From positions 1 through 64,000 of the forward strand of contig CAZWVA010000001.1 in the NCBI GenBank assembly GCA_964636885.1: a stretch of 64,000 bases of DNA, written 5' to 3'. Origin of the DNA: CAZWVA01 sp964636885 (GTDB lineage: Bacteria; Desulfobacterota_D; UBA1144; Nemesobacterales; CSP1-2). The notes below the pieces were generated by a model. The model searched no databases, was not told the origin of the DNA, and saw nothing but the letters and a program-made list of their open reading frames with translations. The number at the start of each line of letters is the position of its first letter. Position 1 is the stretch's first letter. The translations under genes and the position numbers were made by a program. Positions 26,828 to 35,815 of this stretch are shown one piece after another.

Positions 26828-27430
26828 ATGGAAAGATTCGTGTGGATATGCGCGCGTGTCCTCTTCTATCCCACTTTAATCTGGAACGTGCTTTTAAGCA
26901 GGGTACTTAATCTCAGAAACTGGTGGGACGAGATTGACGAATGGGTGATCCTTGGGGCGATGCCCTTTTCGTTTGATGTCTCTAGGCTGAGTGATATGGG
27001 GGTTAAGGCCGTCCTCAACCTCTGTGAGGAATACGGGGGACCCGAAGAGGCCTATAGAGACGCAGGTATAGAAGAGCTCAGGTTGCCAACGGTTGATTAT
27101 TCTTCCCCTAGTTTGCAAACCGTAGAGCGAGGAATCGAGTTTATTGAGAGCCATGTGGCACTTGGTCATAGGGTCTACGTCCACTGTAAGGCCGGGCGTG
27201 GAAGAAGCGCAACGGTCGTTTTATGCTGGCTTCTAAAATCGAAAGGTCTTAATAACCCCAAGTGCGCTATGGAATATCTCATTAAGAGGCGTCCCCATGT
27301 GAGCAAGGGGATCCACGAACGTGGGGTCGTGAGGGAGTTTTGTGAAAACATTAAAGGTTATACTAGTAACGGATTGAGTAACATGCCTAACTATGGTACT
27401 ATCCCTCTAATTTCAAACCGAAAGGAGTAA
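26828..27430 (+). CDS. PTPMT1-like dual-specificity phosphatase
   Basis: A 200-residue cysteine phosphatase. HCKAGRGRS (119-127) is the catalytic CX5R loop with C120 and R126, and D90 in LPTVDY is a likely general acid. The order DEWVILGAMP, GVKAVLNLCEEYGGP, GIEELRLPTVD and VYVHCKAGRGRSA closely follows mitochondrial PTPMT1, which dephosphorylates phosphatidylglycerophosphate in cardiolipin synthesis. An N-terminal hydrophobic stretch (5-25) could anchor it at the membrane. A role as phosphatidylglycerophosphatase is therefore inferred; a protein phosphatase is the alternative. Confidence 0.85.
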   Translation: MERFVWICARVLFYPTLIWNVLLSRVLNLRNWWDEIDEWVILGAMPFSFDVSRLSDMGVKAVLNLCEEYGGPEEAYRDAGIEELRLPTVDYSSPSLQTVERGIEFIESHVALGHRVYVHCKAGRGRSATVVLCWLLKSKGLNNPKCAMEYLIKRRPHVSKGIHERGVVREFCENIKGYTSNGLSNMPNYGTIPLISNRKE

Positions 27431-27437
27431 GGGAGAT

Positions 27438-27992
27438 ATGGGGGTAAAACCCGACCACTGGATAAGACGGATGGCACTTGAGCACGGGATGATAGAGCCC
27501 TTTGTCGATGGGCAGGTGACAGGGGGATCGATTTCATACGGTCTTTCTGCCTATGGGTATGACATAAGGGTAAGCGACGAATTCAAGGTCTTTACGAATG
27601 TCTACAACACGGTTGTTGACCCCAAGGGGTTTGATGAGAGGTCGTTTGTTTCAATTAAAGCGGATGTCTGCATAATACCCCCGAATTCCTTTGCCCTCGC
27701 AAAGACGGTTGAGTATTTCAGGATCCCAAGGAGCGTAATAACGCTTTGCGTGGGTAAGTCCACGTACGCACGCTGCGGTATCATAGTGAACGTAACCCCT
27801 TTTGAGCCCGAATGGGAGGGGTTTGTTACATTGGAGATCTCAAATACGACCCCACTTCCTGCGAAGATCTACGCAAACGAGGGGATAGCCCAGGTGCTCT
27901 TTTTTGAGGCTGACGAGGTGTGCCAGGTATCGTATGCGGATAAAAAAGGCAAGTACCAGAAGCAGGTTGGGATTACCCCGCCAAGGGTCTGA
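27438..27992 (+). CDS. dcd: dCTP deaminase
   Basis: A 184-residue Dcd of the trimeric dUTPase/dCTP deaminase fold. SYGLSAYGYDIRV near 34-46 and KSTYARCGIIVNVTPFEPEWEGFVTLEI near 112-140 are family motifs; the Glu in EWEGFVTLE is the catalytic residue for deamination. The protein makes dUTP from dCTP on the path to dTMP. It follows the phosphatase gene by seven bases and precedes gyrB. Bifunctional dCTP deaminase/dUTPase activity cannot be excluded. Confidence 0.95.
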   Translation: MGVKPDHWIRRMALEHGMIEPFVDGQVTGGSISYGLSAYGYDIRVSDEFKVFTNVYNTVVDPKGFDERSFVSIKADVCIIPPNSFALAKTVEYFRIPRSVITLCVGKSTYARCGIIVNVTPFEPEWEGFVTLEISNTTPLPAKIYANEGIAQVLFFEADEVCQVSYADKKGKYQKQVGITPPRV

Positions 27993-28076
27993 TTCTCATC
28001 CTCCGGGGAGTGGCTTTAGGGGTCTTTTATTAAATAGAAACCACTTTACAAAACCCTCTAAAAGTCCTTGATTTTA

Positions 28077-28105
28077 TTTACTTTTGTTGTTTTTTATGGT
28101 ATAAT
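28077..28105 (+). promoter_or_regulatory. Promoter of gyrB with extended -10
   Basis: TATAAT at 28100-28105 is full consensus and preceded by TGG (an extended -10). TTTACT at 28077-28082, 17 bases upstream, matches four of six -35 positions. The start would be near 28112, giving a short leader to the GTG at 28146, which is preceded by TGGAGGT. Confidence 0.65.
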
Positions 28106-28145
28106 GTTTTGTTTAGATTCTAGATTATCAATGGAGGTAGTTTAG

Positions 28146-30611
28146 GTGGAAGTGGATAAGGATATAGAGGGAAGGTCTTATAGAGAGGATAACTCCTATA
28201 CAGCTGAATCGATCAAGGTTCTTCCGGGGCTTGAAGCCGTAAGAAAACGTCCCGACATGTATATCGGTGATACGAGCACGAGGGGCTTTCATCACCTCGT
28301 TTTTGAGGTTCTCGATAACAGTGTCGACGAGGCCCTTGCCGGGTTTTGTGATGAGATCACAGTAACTATCCATGCAGACGGAAGCGTAACGATTGAGGAT
28401 AACGGCCGGGGGATCCCGGTTGATATACACGAGGAAACCGGCAAATCCGCTGCCGAGGTGGTTATGACTATGCTCCACGCCGGGGGGAAATTCGAGGGAA
28501 AGGTCTATAGGGTCTCAGGTGGTCTTCACGGTGTAGGGGTCACGGTTGTAAACGCCCTTTCAGAGTATCTTATCCTGGAGATAAGAAGGGACGGAAAGGT
28601 CTGGTATCAGAGATACGAAAGGGGGGAGCCCGTTACTGGATTAAAGGAGACCGGAAAGACAAAGAGGAGCGGAACCAAGATCAGGTTCAAGCCAGACCCC
28701 TCTATATTTGAGGTAAACGAGTTCAACTACGACACCCTTGCCCATAGGATAAGGGAACTTGCGTTTTTAAATAGCGGCCTCAGGATAAGACTCATAGACG
28801 AGCGGGATGGGAAGGAGGAGGAGTTCTACTATAAGGGCGGGATAGTCGCCTTTGTTCAGGAACTCAATAAGAATAAAAACAACCTCCATCCAAGACCTAT
28901 ATATGTATCCGGTGAAAAGGATGACATCATCGTGGAGGTTGCCCTCCAGTATCACGATGGGTATAACGAGACGATATTCTGCTACGCAAACAACATAAAT
29001 AACCTTGAGGGCGGCACGCACCTTACCGGGTTTAGGGGTGCACTCACAAGAACCATAAACAAGTACGCCGAGGACCATGGACTCCTTAAAAACGCAAAGG
29101 TCGCCCTAACCGGAGAGGACACTAGGGAAGGGCTTACAGCGGTAATAAGCGTTAAACTCCCAAATCCCAAGTTTGAAGGGCAGACAAAGACAAAGCTGGG
29201 GAATACGGAGGTAAAGGGTATAGTTGAAACGCTTCTTAACGACAGGCTTGGGACGTTCTTTGAAGAAAACCCGTCCGTTGCGAGAAAGATAATCGAGAAG
29301 ACCGTAGAGGCGGCAAGGGCAAGGGAAGCCGCGAGAAAGGCCCGTGAGCTTACAAGGAGAAAAAGCGCCCTCGAATCCGGTTCCCTTCCAGGAAAGCTCG
29401 CCGATTGCCAGGAAAGCGATCCACAGCACTCAGAGCTTTTTATAGTAGAGGGGGAATCCGCCGGTGGGTCGGCAAAGCAGGCAAGGGTAAGGTACAACCA
29501 GGCCGTGCTTCCACTTCGCGGGAAGATTCTAAACGTTGAGAAGGCCAGATTCGATAAGATGCTTAGCAACGAAGAGATAAGAACCATGATTACCGCGCTT
29601 GGCACCGGGATCGGAAGCGATGATTTTGACATATCAAAGCTCCGCTATCACAGGATAATCCTCATGAGCGATGCCGATGTTGACGGATCTCACATAAGAA
29701 CCCTTCTCCTTACCTTCTTCTACAGACAGGTTCCGGAAATCATAGAAAGGGGCTATCTCTACGTGGCGCAACCCCCTCTTTACAGGATAAAACGGGGAAG
29801 GGAAGAGAGGTATCTAAAGGACGAGCAGAGTTTTGAGAATTACCTCCTTGAGATAGGTACGGAGGGGGTAGTCTTAAGGGTAAACGGTGACGGCGAATCA
29901 AAGGAGATCAAGGGAAGCAGGCTCCTTGAGATCATAAGGAAATCCATATCGTATGGAAAGATCCTGGAGAGAACGGGAAGATCGGGAAGGGATACAAGGA
30001 TAGTAGAGGCCTTTGCGAGTAGAGACACCTTTAGAAAAAGCCATCTAAAGATCGGAAACGAGGCGGAGCTCGATATCCACCTTCGGGAGATCAAGGGGTG
30101 GATAGAGAGGCGTTACCCTGAGATCTCGGCGCTTGACTGGGATCTCGATGAGGACGAGGAACACAACTGTTCACGTATCGTCTATCACTTTAAGGAAAAC
30201 GGCAGGGTTAGGGACACGGTGATTGACTTTGATTTCCTGAACTCTCCCGATTTTACGGAGCTCAGGGGCTTGCGTGAGAGCATAAAGATCGTGGGGGACC
30301 CTCCCTATTTCATTAGGGAAAACGGCGGTGAAGAAACGAGGCTTGAAAACCTAAAGGAGGTTACCGAATATATACTCTCGCTCGGAAAGAAGGGGATGTT
30401 TATACAGAGGTATAAGGGGCTTGGAGAGATGAACCCGGAGCAGCTCTGGGAAACCACAATGAACCCTGAGACCCGTGTTCTCAAGCAGGTAAGGATCGAA
30501 GACGCCGTTAAGGCCGATGAGATCTTCACGATTCTAATGGGCGATCAGGTTGAGCCGAGAAAGGAGTTTATAGAGAGGAACGCCCTAAACGTGAGAAATC
30601 TGGATATCTAA
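28146..30611 (+). CDS. gyrB: DNA gyrase subunit B
   Basis: An 821-residue GyrB starting at GTG. The GHKL ATPase domain contains EVLDNSVDEALAG, the ATP-lid GGLHGVGVTVVNALS and the Toprim domain has IVEGESAGGSAKQ and SDADVDGSHIRTLLLTFFYRQ. The C-terminus QRYKGLGEMNPEQLWETTM...ALNVRNLDI is standard. An additional region of about 160 residues (roughly 570-735) is the insertion found in the long GyrB of Gram-negative bacteria, an argument for the lineage. No dnaA, dnaN or recF gene lies beside it. Confidence 0.97.
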   Translation: MEVDKDIEGRSYREDNSYTAESIKVLPGLEAVRKRPDMYIGDTSTRGFHHLVFEVLDNSVDEALAGFCDEITVTIHADGSVTIEDNGRGIPVDIHEETGKSAAEVVMTMLHAGGKFEGKVYRVSGGLHGVGVTVVNALSEYLILEIRRDGKVWYQRYERGEPVTGLKETGKTKRSGTKIRFKPDPSIFEVNEFNYDTLAHRIRELAFLNSGLRIRLIDERDGKEEEFYYKGGIVAFVQELNKNKNNLHPRPIYVSGEKDDIIVEVALQYHDGYNETIFCYANNINNLEGGTHLTGFRGALTRTINKYAEDHGLLKNAKVALTGEDTREGLTAVISVKLPNPKFEGQTKTKLGNTEVKGIVETLLNDRLGTFFEENPSVARKIIEKTVEAARAREAARKARELTRRKSALESGSLPGKLADCQESDPQHSELFIVEGESAGGSAKQARVRYNQAVLPLRGKILNVEKARFDKMLSNEEIRTMITALGTGIGSDDFDISKLRYHRIILMSDADVDGSHIRTLLLTFFYRQVPEIIERGYLYVAQPPLYRIKRGREERYLKDEQSFENYLLEIGTEGVVLRVNGDGESKEIKGSRLLEIIRKSISYGKILERTGRSGRDTRIVEAFASRDTFRKSHLKIGNEAELDIHLREIKGWIERRYPEISALDWDLDEDEEHNCSRIVYHFKENGRVRDTVIDFDFLNSPDFTELRGLRESIKIVGDPPYFIRENGGEETRLENLKEVTEYILSLGKKGMFIQRYKGLGEMNPEQLWETTMNPETRVLKQVRIEDAVKADEIFTILMGDQVEPRKEFIERNALNVRNLDI

Positions 30612-30677
30612 TCTATGATTTGACCGAATTCTAGAAATCAAGGCCCGTTTCCATCTAATCGGATTAAAAGGTAAGGG

Positions 30678-31346
30678 TCATCCGAGTAGGTCCACTAGGG
30701 GTCTCAGATCCCTAAACTCGTAATCCGGTCTAATATCCCCCCTTGGCTTTTCGTTCTTCCTGTTAATCCATGCCGTCCGAAACCCCAATTCCTTGGCGGG
30801 CACGATGTCATGGACGTAGCTTGCCGCGACATGGAGGATCTCCTTATTATTTGGAAGATTAAAGACCTCTATCAACCTTCTCCAGTGTCCGTAAGATGGT
30901 TTATAGGATCTCACCCCTTCTGCCGTTATGACGGCGTAAAATTCCACATCCATGAGATCGATCGAGCGCCGTATTATATCGTCATCTATGTTTGAGAGGA
31001 TGGCAAGCCTGTATTTTTCCTTAAGCCTTTTTAAGACCTCCGTCGTCTCCTCGAATGGTGGCCATGCGATGATGGTATCTGCGAATATCCTTTCTTCTTG
31101 AGGGGTGAGCCCTATGCCTCTTTCTTCAAATAGCCTCCTTACCCCAAGCATGAGGACCTCGTTATACCTGCGATAGCCTTCGCGTTCGATCCCGAGTTCG
31201 ATCTCTATATACCTCTCGGTCAGGGATTCGACATCGAGAGAGAGGTTCCTCCTCATTAGAAGCCCACTTAAGGCTCTCTTCATCCCCGACTCCCAGTCGA
31301 TCAGGGTTCCATAACAATCGAATGTGATTAGGGAGAATCCTGACAT
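30678..31346 (-). CDS. HAD-superfamily hydrolase, haloacid dehalogenase type II-like
   Basis: A 222-residue HAD hydrolase. D10 in TFDCYGTLIDWE is the nucleophile, LSNIDDD is motif II and VRSYKPSYGHW provides the motif III Lys. The sequence CYGTLIDWE and the length match L-2-haloacid dehalogenase-type (HAD type II) proteins; many of these act instead on unknown phosphate esters. It lies 52 bases downstream of nuoH on the same strand and may be co-transcribed, but no link to respiration is evident. Confidence 0.88.
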   Translation of the reverse strand: MSGFSLITFDCYGTLIDWESGMKRALSGLLMRRNLSLDVESLTERYIEIELGIEREGYRRYNEVLMLGVRRLFEERGIGLTPQEERIFADTIIAWPPFEETTEVLKRLKEKYRLAILSNIDDDIIRRSIDLMDVEFYAVITAEGVRSYKPSYGHWRRLIEVFNLPNNKEILHVAASYVHDIVPAKELGFRTAWINRKNEKPRGDIRPDYEFRDLRPLVDLLG

Positions 31347-31398
31347 CTCTTAGATCCGCCTCCTTATCGGCCTTAAGTGGCATAAGATACGGGGTTTT

Positions 31399-32448
31399 TT
31401 ATCCATGTGTAAACACGACGATAGCGCTCGTCACGATGATGTTTAGAACCGCAAGTGGAAAGAGGACTTTCCAGCCTAGACCCATCACCTGGTCGTAACG
31501 GAATCTGGGAAGCGTGAACCTTACCCAGATGAAGAGAAAGAGGAAGAATAGGACCTTCCCAATAAAAACGATAGGAGGGAGATACCAGTACTTTTCTACA
31601 TCGATCCCGAACCAGCCGCCAAAGGGTAGAGGGTACCATCCGCCAAGGAAGAAGCAGACCATAAGAGCGGAGGCAACGATCATGTGTGTGTATTCGGCCA
31701 TAAAGAACATAGCGAACTTCATACTACTATACTCGGTATGATAACCAGCCACGATCTCAGGCTCGGCTTCTGGAAGGTCAAAGGGAAGGCGGTTCGTTTC
31801 CGCAAAGGAAGCGACCATAAAGACGAGAAATCCCAGGGCCTGAGGGATTACGAACCAGATCCGCTGCTGTGCCTCGACTATATCGCTCAGCCTAAGAGAG
31901 CCTGCAAGTAGTATTACTCCTAGTATGGAGAGTCCAAGAGAGATCTCGTAGCTTATCATCTGCGCGGCCGCACGGAGCCCCCCTAAGAGGGAGTACTTGC
32001 TGTTTGACGACCAGCCGCCGAGAACCACGCCGTAGACGCTTAGGGACGTGACGGCAAACACGTAAAGAAGCCCGGCGTTTATATCGGCTATCTGAAAATC
32101 CACACGAACGGGCTCTTTGAGGAGACCAAAGATCGTGGTATCAAACCCCTTGCCTATCGGGATCACGGCAAGTGCGATTAGGGCCGTTACAAGGGAGAGG
32201 GCAGGGGCCAAGACATAGAAGGGCTTGTCTGCGCGTGCCGGTATTATATCCTCCTTAAATATGAACTTTATACCATCGGCAAGCGGCTGGAGGAGCCCGA
32301 ATGGGCCCACACGGTTTGGTCCCAGCCTATCCTGGATAAATGCGCTTACCCGCCTTTCTGCCAGAGTGAGATAGGCAACGAGTGTAAGAACCACAAAGAA
32401 GACAAGAGCTATCTTTACGACAGAGATTCCGATTTCAACCCATGTCAT
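31399..32448 (-). CDS. nuoH: NADH-quinone oxidoreductase subunit H
   Basis: A 349-residue NuoH with about eight to nine membrane spans. Diagnostic segments are RLGPNRVGPFGLLQPLADGIKFIFKEDI broken over helix 1-2, and the quinone-site region ETNRLPFDLPEAEPEIVAGYHTEYSSM. It is the membrane subunit at the hydrophilic-arm interface of complex I. It follows nuoG by 62 bases. The usual next gene nuoI is absent, so only a nuoG-nuoH pair of the complex is encoded here. Confidence 0.96.
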   Translation of the reverse strand: MTWVEIGISVVKIALVFFVVLTLVAYLTLAERRVSAFIQDRLGPNRVGPFGLLQPLADGIKFIFKEDIIPARADKPFYVLAPALSLVTALIALAVIPIGKGFDTTIFGLLKEPVRVDFQIADINAGLLYVFAVTSLSVYGVVLGGWSSNSKYSLLGGLRAAAQMISYEISLGLSILGVILLAGSLRLSDIVEAQQRIWFVIPQALGFLVFMVASFAETNRLPFDLPEAEPEIVAGYHTEYSSMKFAMFFMAEYTHMIVASALMVCFFLGGWYPLPFGGWFGIDVEKYWYLPPIVFIGKVLFFLFLFIWVRFTLPRFRYDQVMGLGWKVLFPLAVLNIIVTSAIVVFTHG

Positions 32449-32510
32449 GTCTTTCTACCCTTTAACCATCGCTTTTTAGAACCATACAGGATACGGTCGG
32501 GATACGTGGT

Positions 32511-34115
32511 TCATACCAAATCACCCCGCCTGTTTATGCCAAGCACTCCGATCTTGTCGTAGTTAATCCCTTTGTAGGAGGGGAACCTTTCGGAGATCTC
32601 AATCATAATCTGAGAAGGGTCTCTGTACTTGAAACCCTCTTTTTGTATCCTCCTCCCGATGAGCGTGAGAACCTCCCAATCCGGCTTTGCATCCCCAGGC
32701 GGTGAGATTGCCTTTCTCACCCTCTGCACCCTTCCCCGGTCGTTTGTAAAGGTTCCATCCTTTTCATAGGGGCTTGCACCCGGAAGGATAACATGGGCCA
32801 TCTTTACGGTTTCTGTAAGCCTAAAGTCCTCTACCCCAAGGAATGGGAGTTTGGAGAGGGCCTCTACGAGCCTCGCCCTTTCCTCTTGGGAGATGATTTG
32901 GAAGAGGTCTTCACCTACAACGAAGAGGGCTTTTATCCTCCCTTCAAGAATCGACCTCATTACCTGACCTATCCCATTGGAATCGGATGCCAAACCCATA
33001 TCCCTCACCCCCCTACTGTTTGGGAATGGGTCAGGGCTTATGAGTCCAAACCTCTTTTCTCCTACAGGTCTACCGGCGTTTGAGGTTACGTTATCGATGC
33101 CTAGGATACCGGCGAGTTTCTTAAGGAGATAGAGCTCTTCGTTTGTAAGAATGGGGGAGCCTATAAAGGCTACCTCATAAGGGGAGTCTGATTTTATTCG
33201 GCTGATTCCTTCTAAAACGAGGCCGATGGCCTTATCCCACGCGGTGGTTTCAAACCCTTCACCCACCCTGATTATGGGTTCCTTCAGCCGTTTTTCCTCT
33301 TGGATTCCCTTGAATCCGTATCTGCCCGTATCGCATATCCAGTACTCATTCACCTCGGGGTTTACCCTCGGTCTGATTCTCGATATGCGACCCTTTCTCG
33401 GATCAGCTCCAACCGTTATGTTACATCCATTACTGCAAAGAGGACACACCGTATCGGTGAACCTCCAGTACCATACCCTTTCTTCGTGAAGGGTGTCTCT
33501 ACTGAGGAGGGCACCTACTGGACAGAGGTCGATAACGTTGCCGGCGAGTTCATTATCGAGCGTCTTTCCGGGAAAGACCACTATCCTCTTCCTGAATCCG
33601 CGTCCGCTGTATCCAAGCTCTCCGGTTTTTGTTATCTCATCGGTGAATCTGACGCACCTCGTGCACATTATACAGCGATTCGGATCGTACACTATCCTAT
33701 CGCTTAGGTAATACTTCCTTCTTACCTTTTTCTCCTCCGGGCCGTCGAACCTGCTGTAGCCCGGGCCGTGCTTGAACGTGGTAAGCTGAAGCGGGCACTC
33801 CCCTCCCTTATCGCAGATCGGACAGTCGAGCGGATGGTTTATGAGTGTGAATTCAACGGTGGCTTTCCTCGCCTTAATCGCCTTCTCCGAATTGGTCTTT
33901 ACGATGAGCCCCTCTCTTACAAATGTGTTGCAGGCGGGCATTACCTTAGGAACACCCTCGACCTCCACAAGGCACTGCCTGCACTGGGCAACGACGCTTA
34001 AAGCGGGATGGTAGCAGAAGTGAGGAATCTCGATGCCGATTCTGGCCGCTGCCTGAATGAGGTTTAATCCGTCCTCTACCTCTATCTCGTTTCCGTCTAT
34101 GGTGAGTTTAGGCAT
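32511..34115 (-). CDS. nuoG: NADH-quinone oxidoreductase subunit G
   Basis: A 534-residue NuoG. The [2Fe-2S] Cys set (CYHPALSVVAQCRQC, CNTF) is near 34-62, the His/Cys [4Fe-4S] segment HPLDCPICDKGGEC near 93, the next cluster CIMCTRCVRF plus DLCPVGAL near 147-200, and a Mo-bis-MGD-type [4Fe-4S] motif CPLCSNGC near 225. The remaining molybdopterin-like domain is shortened compared with the 800-900 residues of many proteobacterial NuoG, but the sequence ends smoothly with no sign of a frameshift. It feeds electrons through the peripheral arm of complex I. Confidence 0.94.
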   Translation of the reverse strand: MPKLTIDGNEIEVEDGLNLIQAAARIGIEIPHFCYHPALSVVAQCRQCLVEVEGVPKVMPACNTFVREGLIVKTNSEKAIKARKATVEFTLINHPLDCPICDKGGECPLQLTTFKHGPGYSRFDGPEEKKVRRKYYLSDRIVYDPNRCIMCTRCVRFTDEITKTGELGYSGRGFRKRIVVFPGKTLDNELAGNVIDLCPVGALLSRDTLHEERVWYWRFTDTVCPLCSNGCNITVGADPRKGRISRIRPRVNPEVNEYWICDTGRYGFKGIQEEKRLKEPIIRVGEGFETTAWDKAIGLVLEGISRIKSDSPYEVAFIGSPILTNEELYLLKKLAGILGIDNVTSNAGRPVGEKRFGLISPDPFPNSRGVRDMGLASDSNGIGQVMRSILEGRIKALFVVGEDLFQIISQEERARLVEALSKLPFLGVEDFRLTETVKMAHVILPGASPYEKDGTFTNDRGRVQRVRKAISPPGDAKPDWEVLTLIGRRIQKEGFKYRDPSQIMIEISERFPSYKGINYDKIGVLGINRRGDLV

Positions 34116-34281
34116 AAAAACCCCTCTACATATTAAACTAAAAGGATTGTATCTGACCGATACCCCATTCGCAAGTTAGACGAGGCTAGATCATGTCTGG
34201 TTTTCTTCTAGAGTGGGTTCTTTATCCTTGACTTAGATCACTTGGTTTATCCTATATCCTAAGTGCTTGTGGACGGGAGGT

Positions 34282-34533
34282 CTAACTAAGGGAACCATCC
34301 TTCTTTGTTTCCACATCCGGATCCGAGGGGGATTTGCCTTCCTCTTTTTGTTTAGGGGCCTCTTCCTCGTCTATTTCCTTGTCCAGGGTTTGTCTCAGTT
34401 CATCCTTGGCCCTCTGAAGCTCCCTCATCCCGCGGGCAAGCGTTCTTGCGACCCTTGGAATCTCCTTTGGGCCCAGAACGAGAAGCGCTATTAAGAGGAT
34501 TATGAGTATTTCGCTCGTTCCAATACCAAACAT
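34282..34533 (-). CDS. tatB: Twin-arginine translocase TatA/TatB family protein
   Basis: An 83-residue protein with one N-terminal membrane helix (about 6-20: EILIILLIALLVLGP), the hinge GPKEIPRVART and an amphipathic helix rich in Arg/Lys/Glu, ending in an acidic tail. MFGIGTSEILII and the Pro-Lys hinge are closer to TatB than to TatA, but short proteins of this kind may fulfil both roles. No tatC gene lies nearby; nuoG follows on the same strand after 166 bases. Confidence 0.88.
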   Translation of the reverse strand: MFGIGTSEILIILLIALLVLGPKEIPRVARTLARGMRELQRAKDELRQTLDKEIDEEEAPKQKEEGKSPSDPDVETKKDGSLS

Positions 34534-34696
34534 CCCTTTATCGAATAGCCCCCATTTTGGATTTACCCATCCCGATAAAAGCTATCACACCAAAACCGTT
34601 TGTTCAAATTTGCCCTCTATGGTAATTTCGGTCGGGTTATAAATAATGTAAAATGAGTGGAGAATAGATATTCCATCCCGTATATGGAGGTACTTT

Positions 34697-35731
34697 ATGA
34701 AGGCGATAATCTATTATGAGTTTGGCGGTGTTGAAGTCCTAAGGTTCGAAGACGTGCCTAAACCCGAGGTCGGGGATAACGAGGTTCTCGTTCGGGTAAA
34801 AGCCGCTTCACTAAACCATCTGGACCTGCGTCTTAGATCGGGTAAGTCTCCGAGGCCCGTTGACCTTCCCCATATAGGAGGTGTGGATATTGCAGGGGAT
34901 GTGGCCGAGGTTGGAGGGAAGGTCACCGGTTTAACGGTTGGTACACGAGTCGTTATAGATCCTTCGGTTAGATGCGGAAAATGCCGGTTTTGTCAGGCGG
35001 GTGAGTCTAACTTCTGCGTTTCTACGAAGGTAATCGGTGTTAATATACACGGTGGGTTTGCTGAGTATGTGAAGGTTCCTGCGGCAAATGCCGTTCCTAT
35101 ACCTGATAACCTTTCATACAACGACGCCTCTGCCCTTCCGATCTGCTTCGTAACCGCATGGTATGGGCTTTTTGAAAGGGGAGGCCTTAAACCCGGTGAG
35201 ACGGTTCTCGTGCATGCTGCGGGAAGCGGTACCGGGAGTGCCGCGGTTCAGGTTGCCAGTCTCTCGGGGGCACATGTAATCGCAACGGCTGGTACGGACG
35301 AAAAACTTGCCAAGGCTAGGGAGCTAGGCGCCCATGAAACCATAAATTACAACAGATCAGACTTCGCCGAGGAGGTTAAAAGGATAACCAATAAAAACGG
35401 GGTGGATCTCATATTCGATCAGATAGGGGCATCGGTATGGGATAAGAACATCCAGTCGCTTGCTCCTAGAGGTAGACTGCTCCTCGTAGGGGTCGTAGGC
35501 GGCGGAACCACTCAGGCGAACCTGGGGCCCATCATCGTAAGGGACGTTTCTATTCTGGGTGTGACCGTGTTTAATGCCCCACGGAGGGATTTGGCGACCG
35601 TCGTGAACCTAGTTTCACTTGGCAGGCTCCGTCCTGTTATCGACAAGACGTTTCCCCTCAAAGATGCCGCAGATGCCCAGAGGCTCCTTGAAGACAGGAA
35701 CCAGTTTGGTAAGGTGATCTTAAACCCCTAG
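34697..35731 (+). CDS. Zinc-containing medium-chain dehydrogenase/quinone oxidoreductase-like
   Basis: A 344-residue MDR enzyme. The structural zinc lobe is CGKCRFCQAGESNFC (about 95-109), and the nucleotide-binding Rossmann domain has VLVHAAGSGTGSAAVQVA near 171-188. Where classical alcohol dehydrogenases place the catalytic zinc Cys, this protein has LNHLDLRLRSG, as in the NHLD-type quinone-oxidoreductase branch. It probably reduces a quinone or enone, or oxidises an alcohol, with NAD(P). GGAGGTAC precedes the ATG. Confidence 0.88.
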   Translation: MKAIIYYEFGGVEVLRFEDVPKPEVGDNEVLVRVKAASLNHLDLRLRSGKSPRPVDLPHIGGVDIAGDVAEVGGKVTGLTVGTRVVIDPSVRCGKCRFCQAGESNFCVSTKVIGVNIHGGFAEYVKVPAANAVPIPDNLSYNDASALPICFVTAWYGLFERGGLKPGETVLVHAAGSGTGSAAVQVASLSGAHVIATAGTDEKLAKARELGAHETINYNRSDFAEEVKRITNKNGVDLIFDQIGASVWDKNIQSLAPRGRLLLVGVVGGGTTQANLGPIIVRDVSILGVTVFNAPRRDLATVVNLVSLGRLRPVIDKTFPLKDAADAQRLLEDRNQFGKVILNP

Positions 35732-35753
35732 TGGGATTTGGTAAGCACGTGAT

Positions 35754-35807
35754 GCGGGAATGCAGGATTAAAGATGGATGATAAACCATGCATCCCGCGT
35801 CTTTTAT
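35754..35807. terminator. Hairpin between convergent genes
   Basis: Arms GCGGGAATGCA (35754-35764) and TGCATCCCGC (35789-35798) pair with one bulged A across a 24-base loop. A T-rich run (GTCTTTTATT) follows on the plus strand. The site lies between the convergent dehydrogenase and deacetylase genes. Confidence 0.5.
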
Positions 35808-35815
35808 TGGTTGCT

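Noticed and set aside
34229..34260. TTGACT with a TATCCT-like hexamer on the plus strand
   Set aside because: No plus-strand gene follows; the downstream gene tatB is on the opposite strand.
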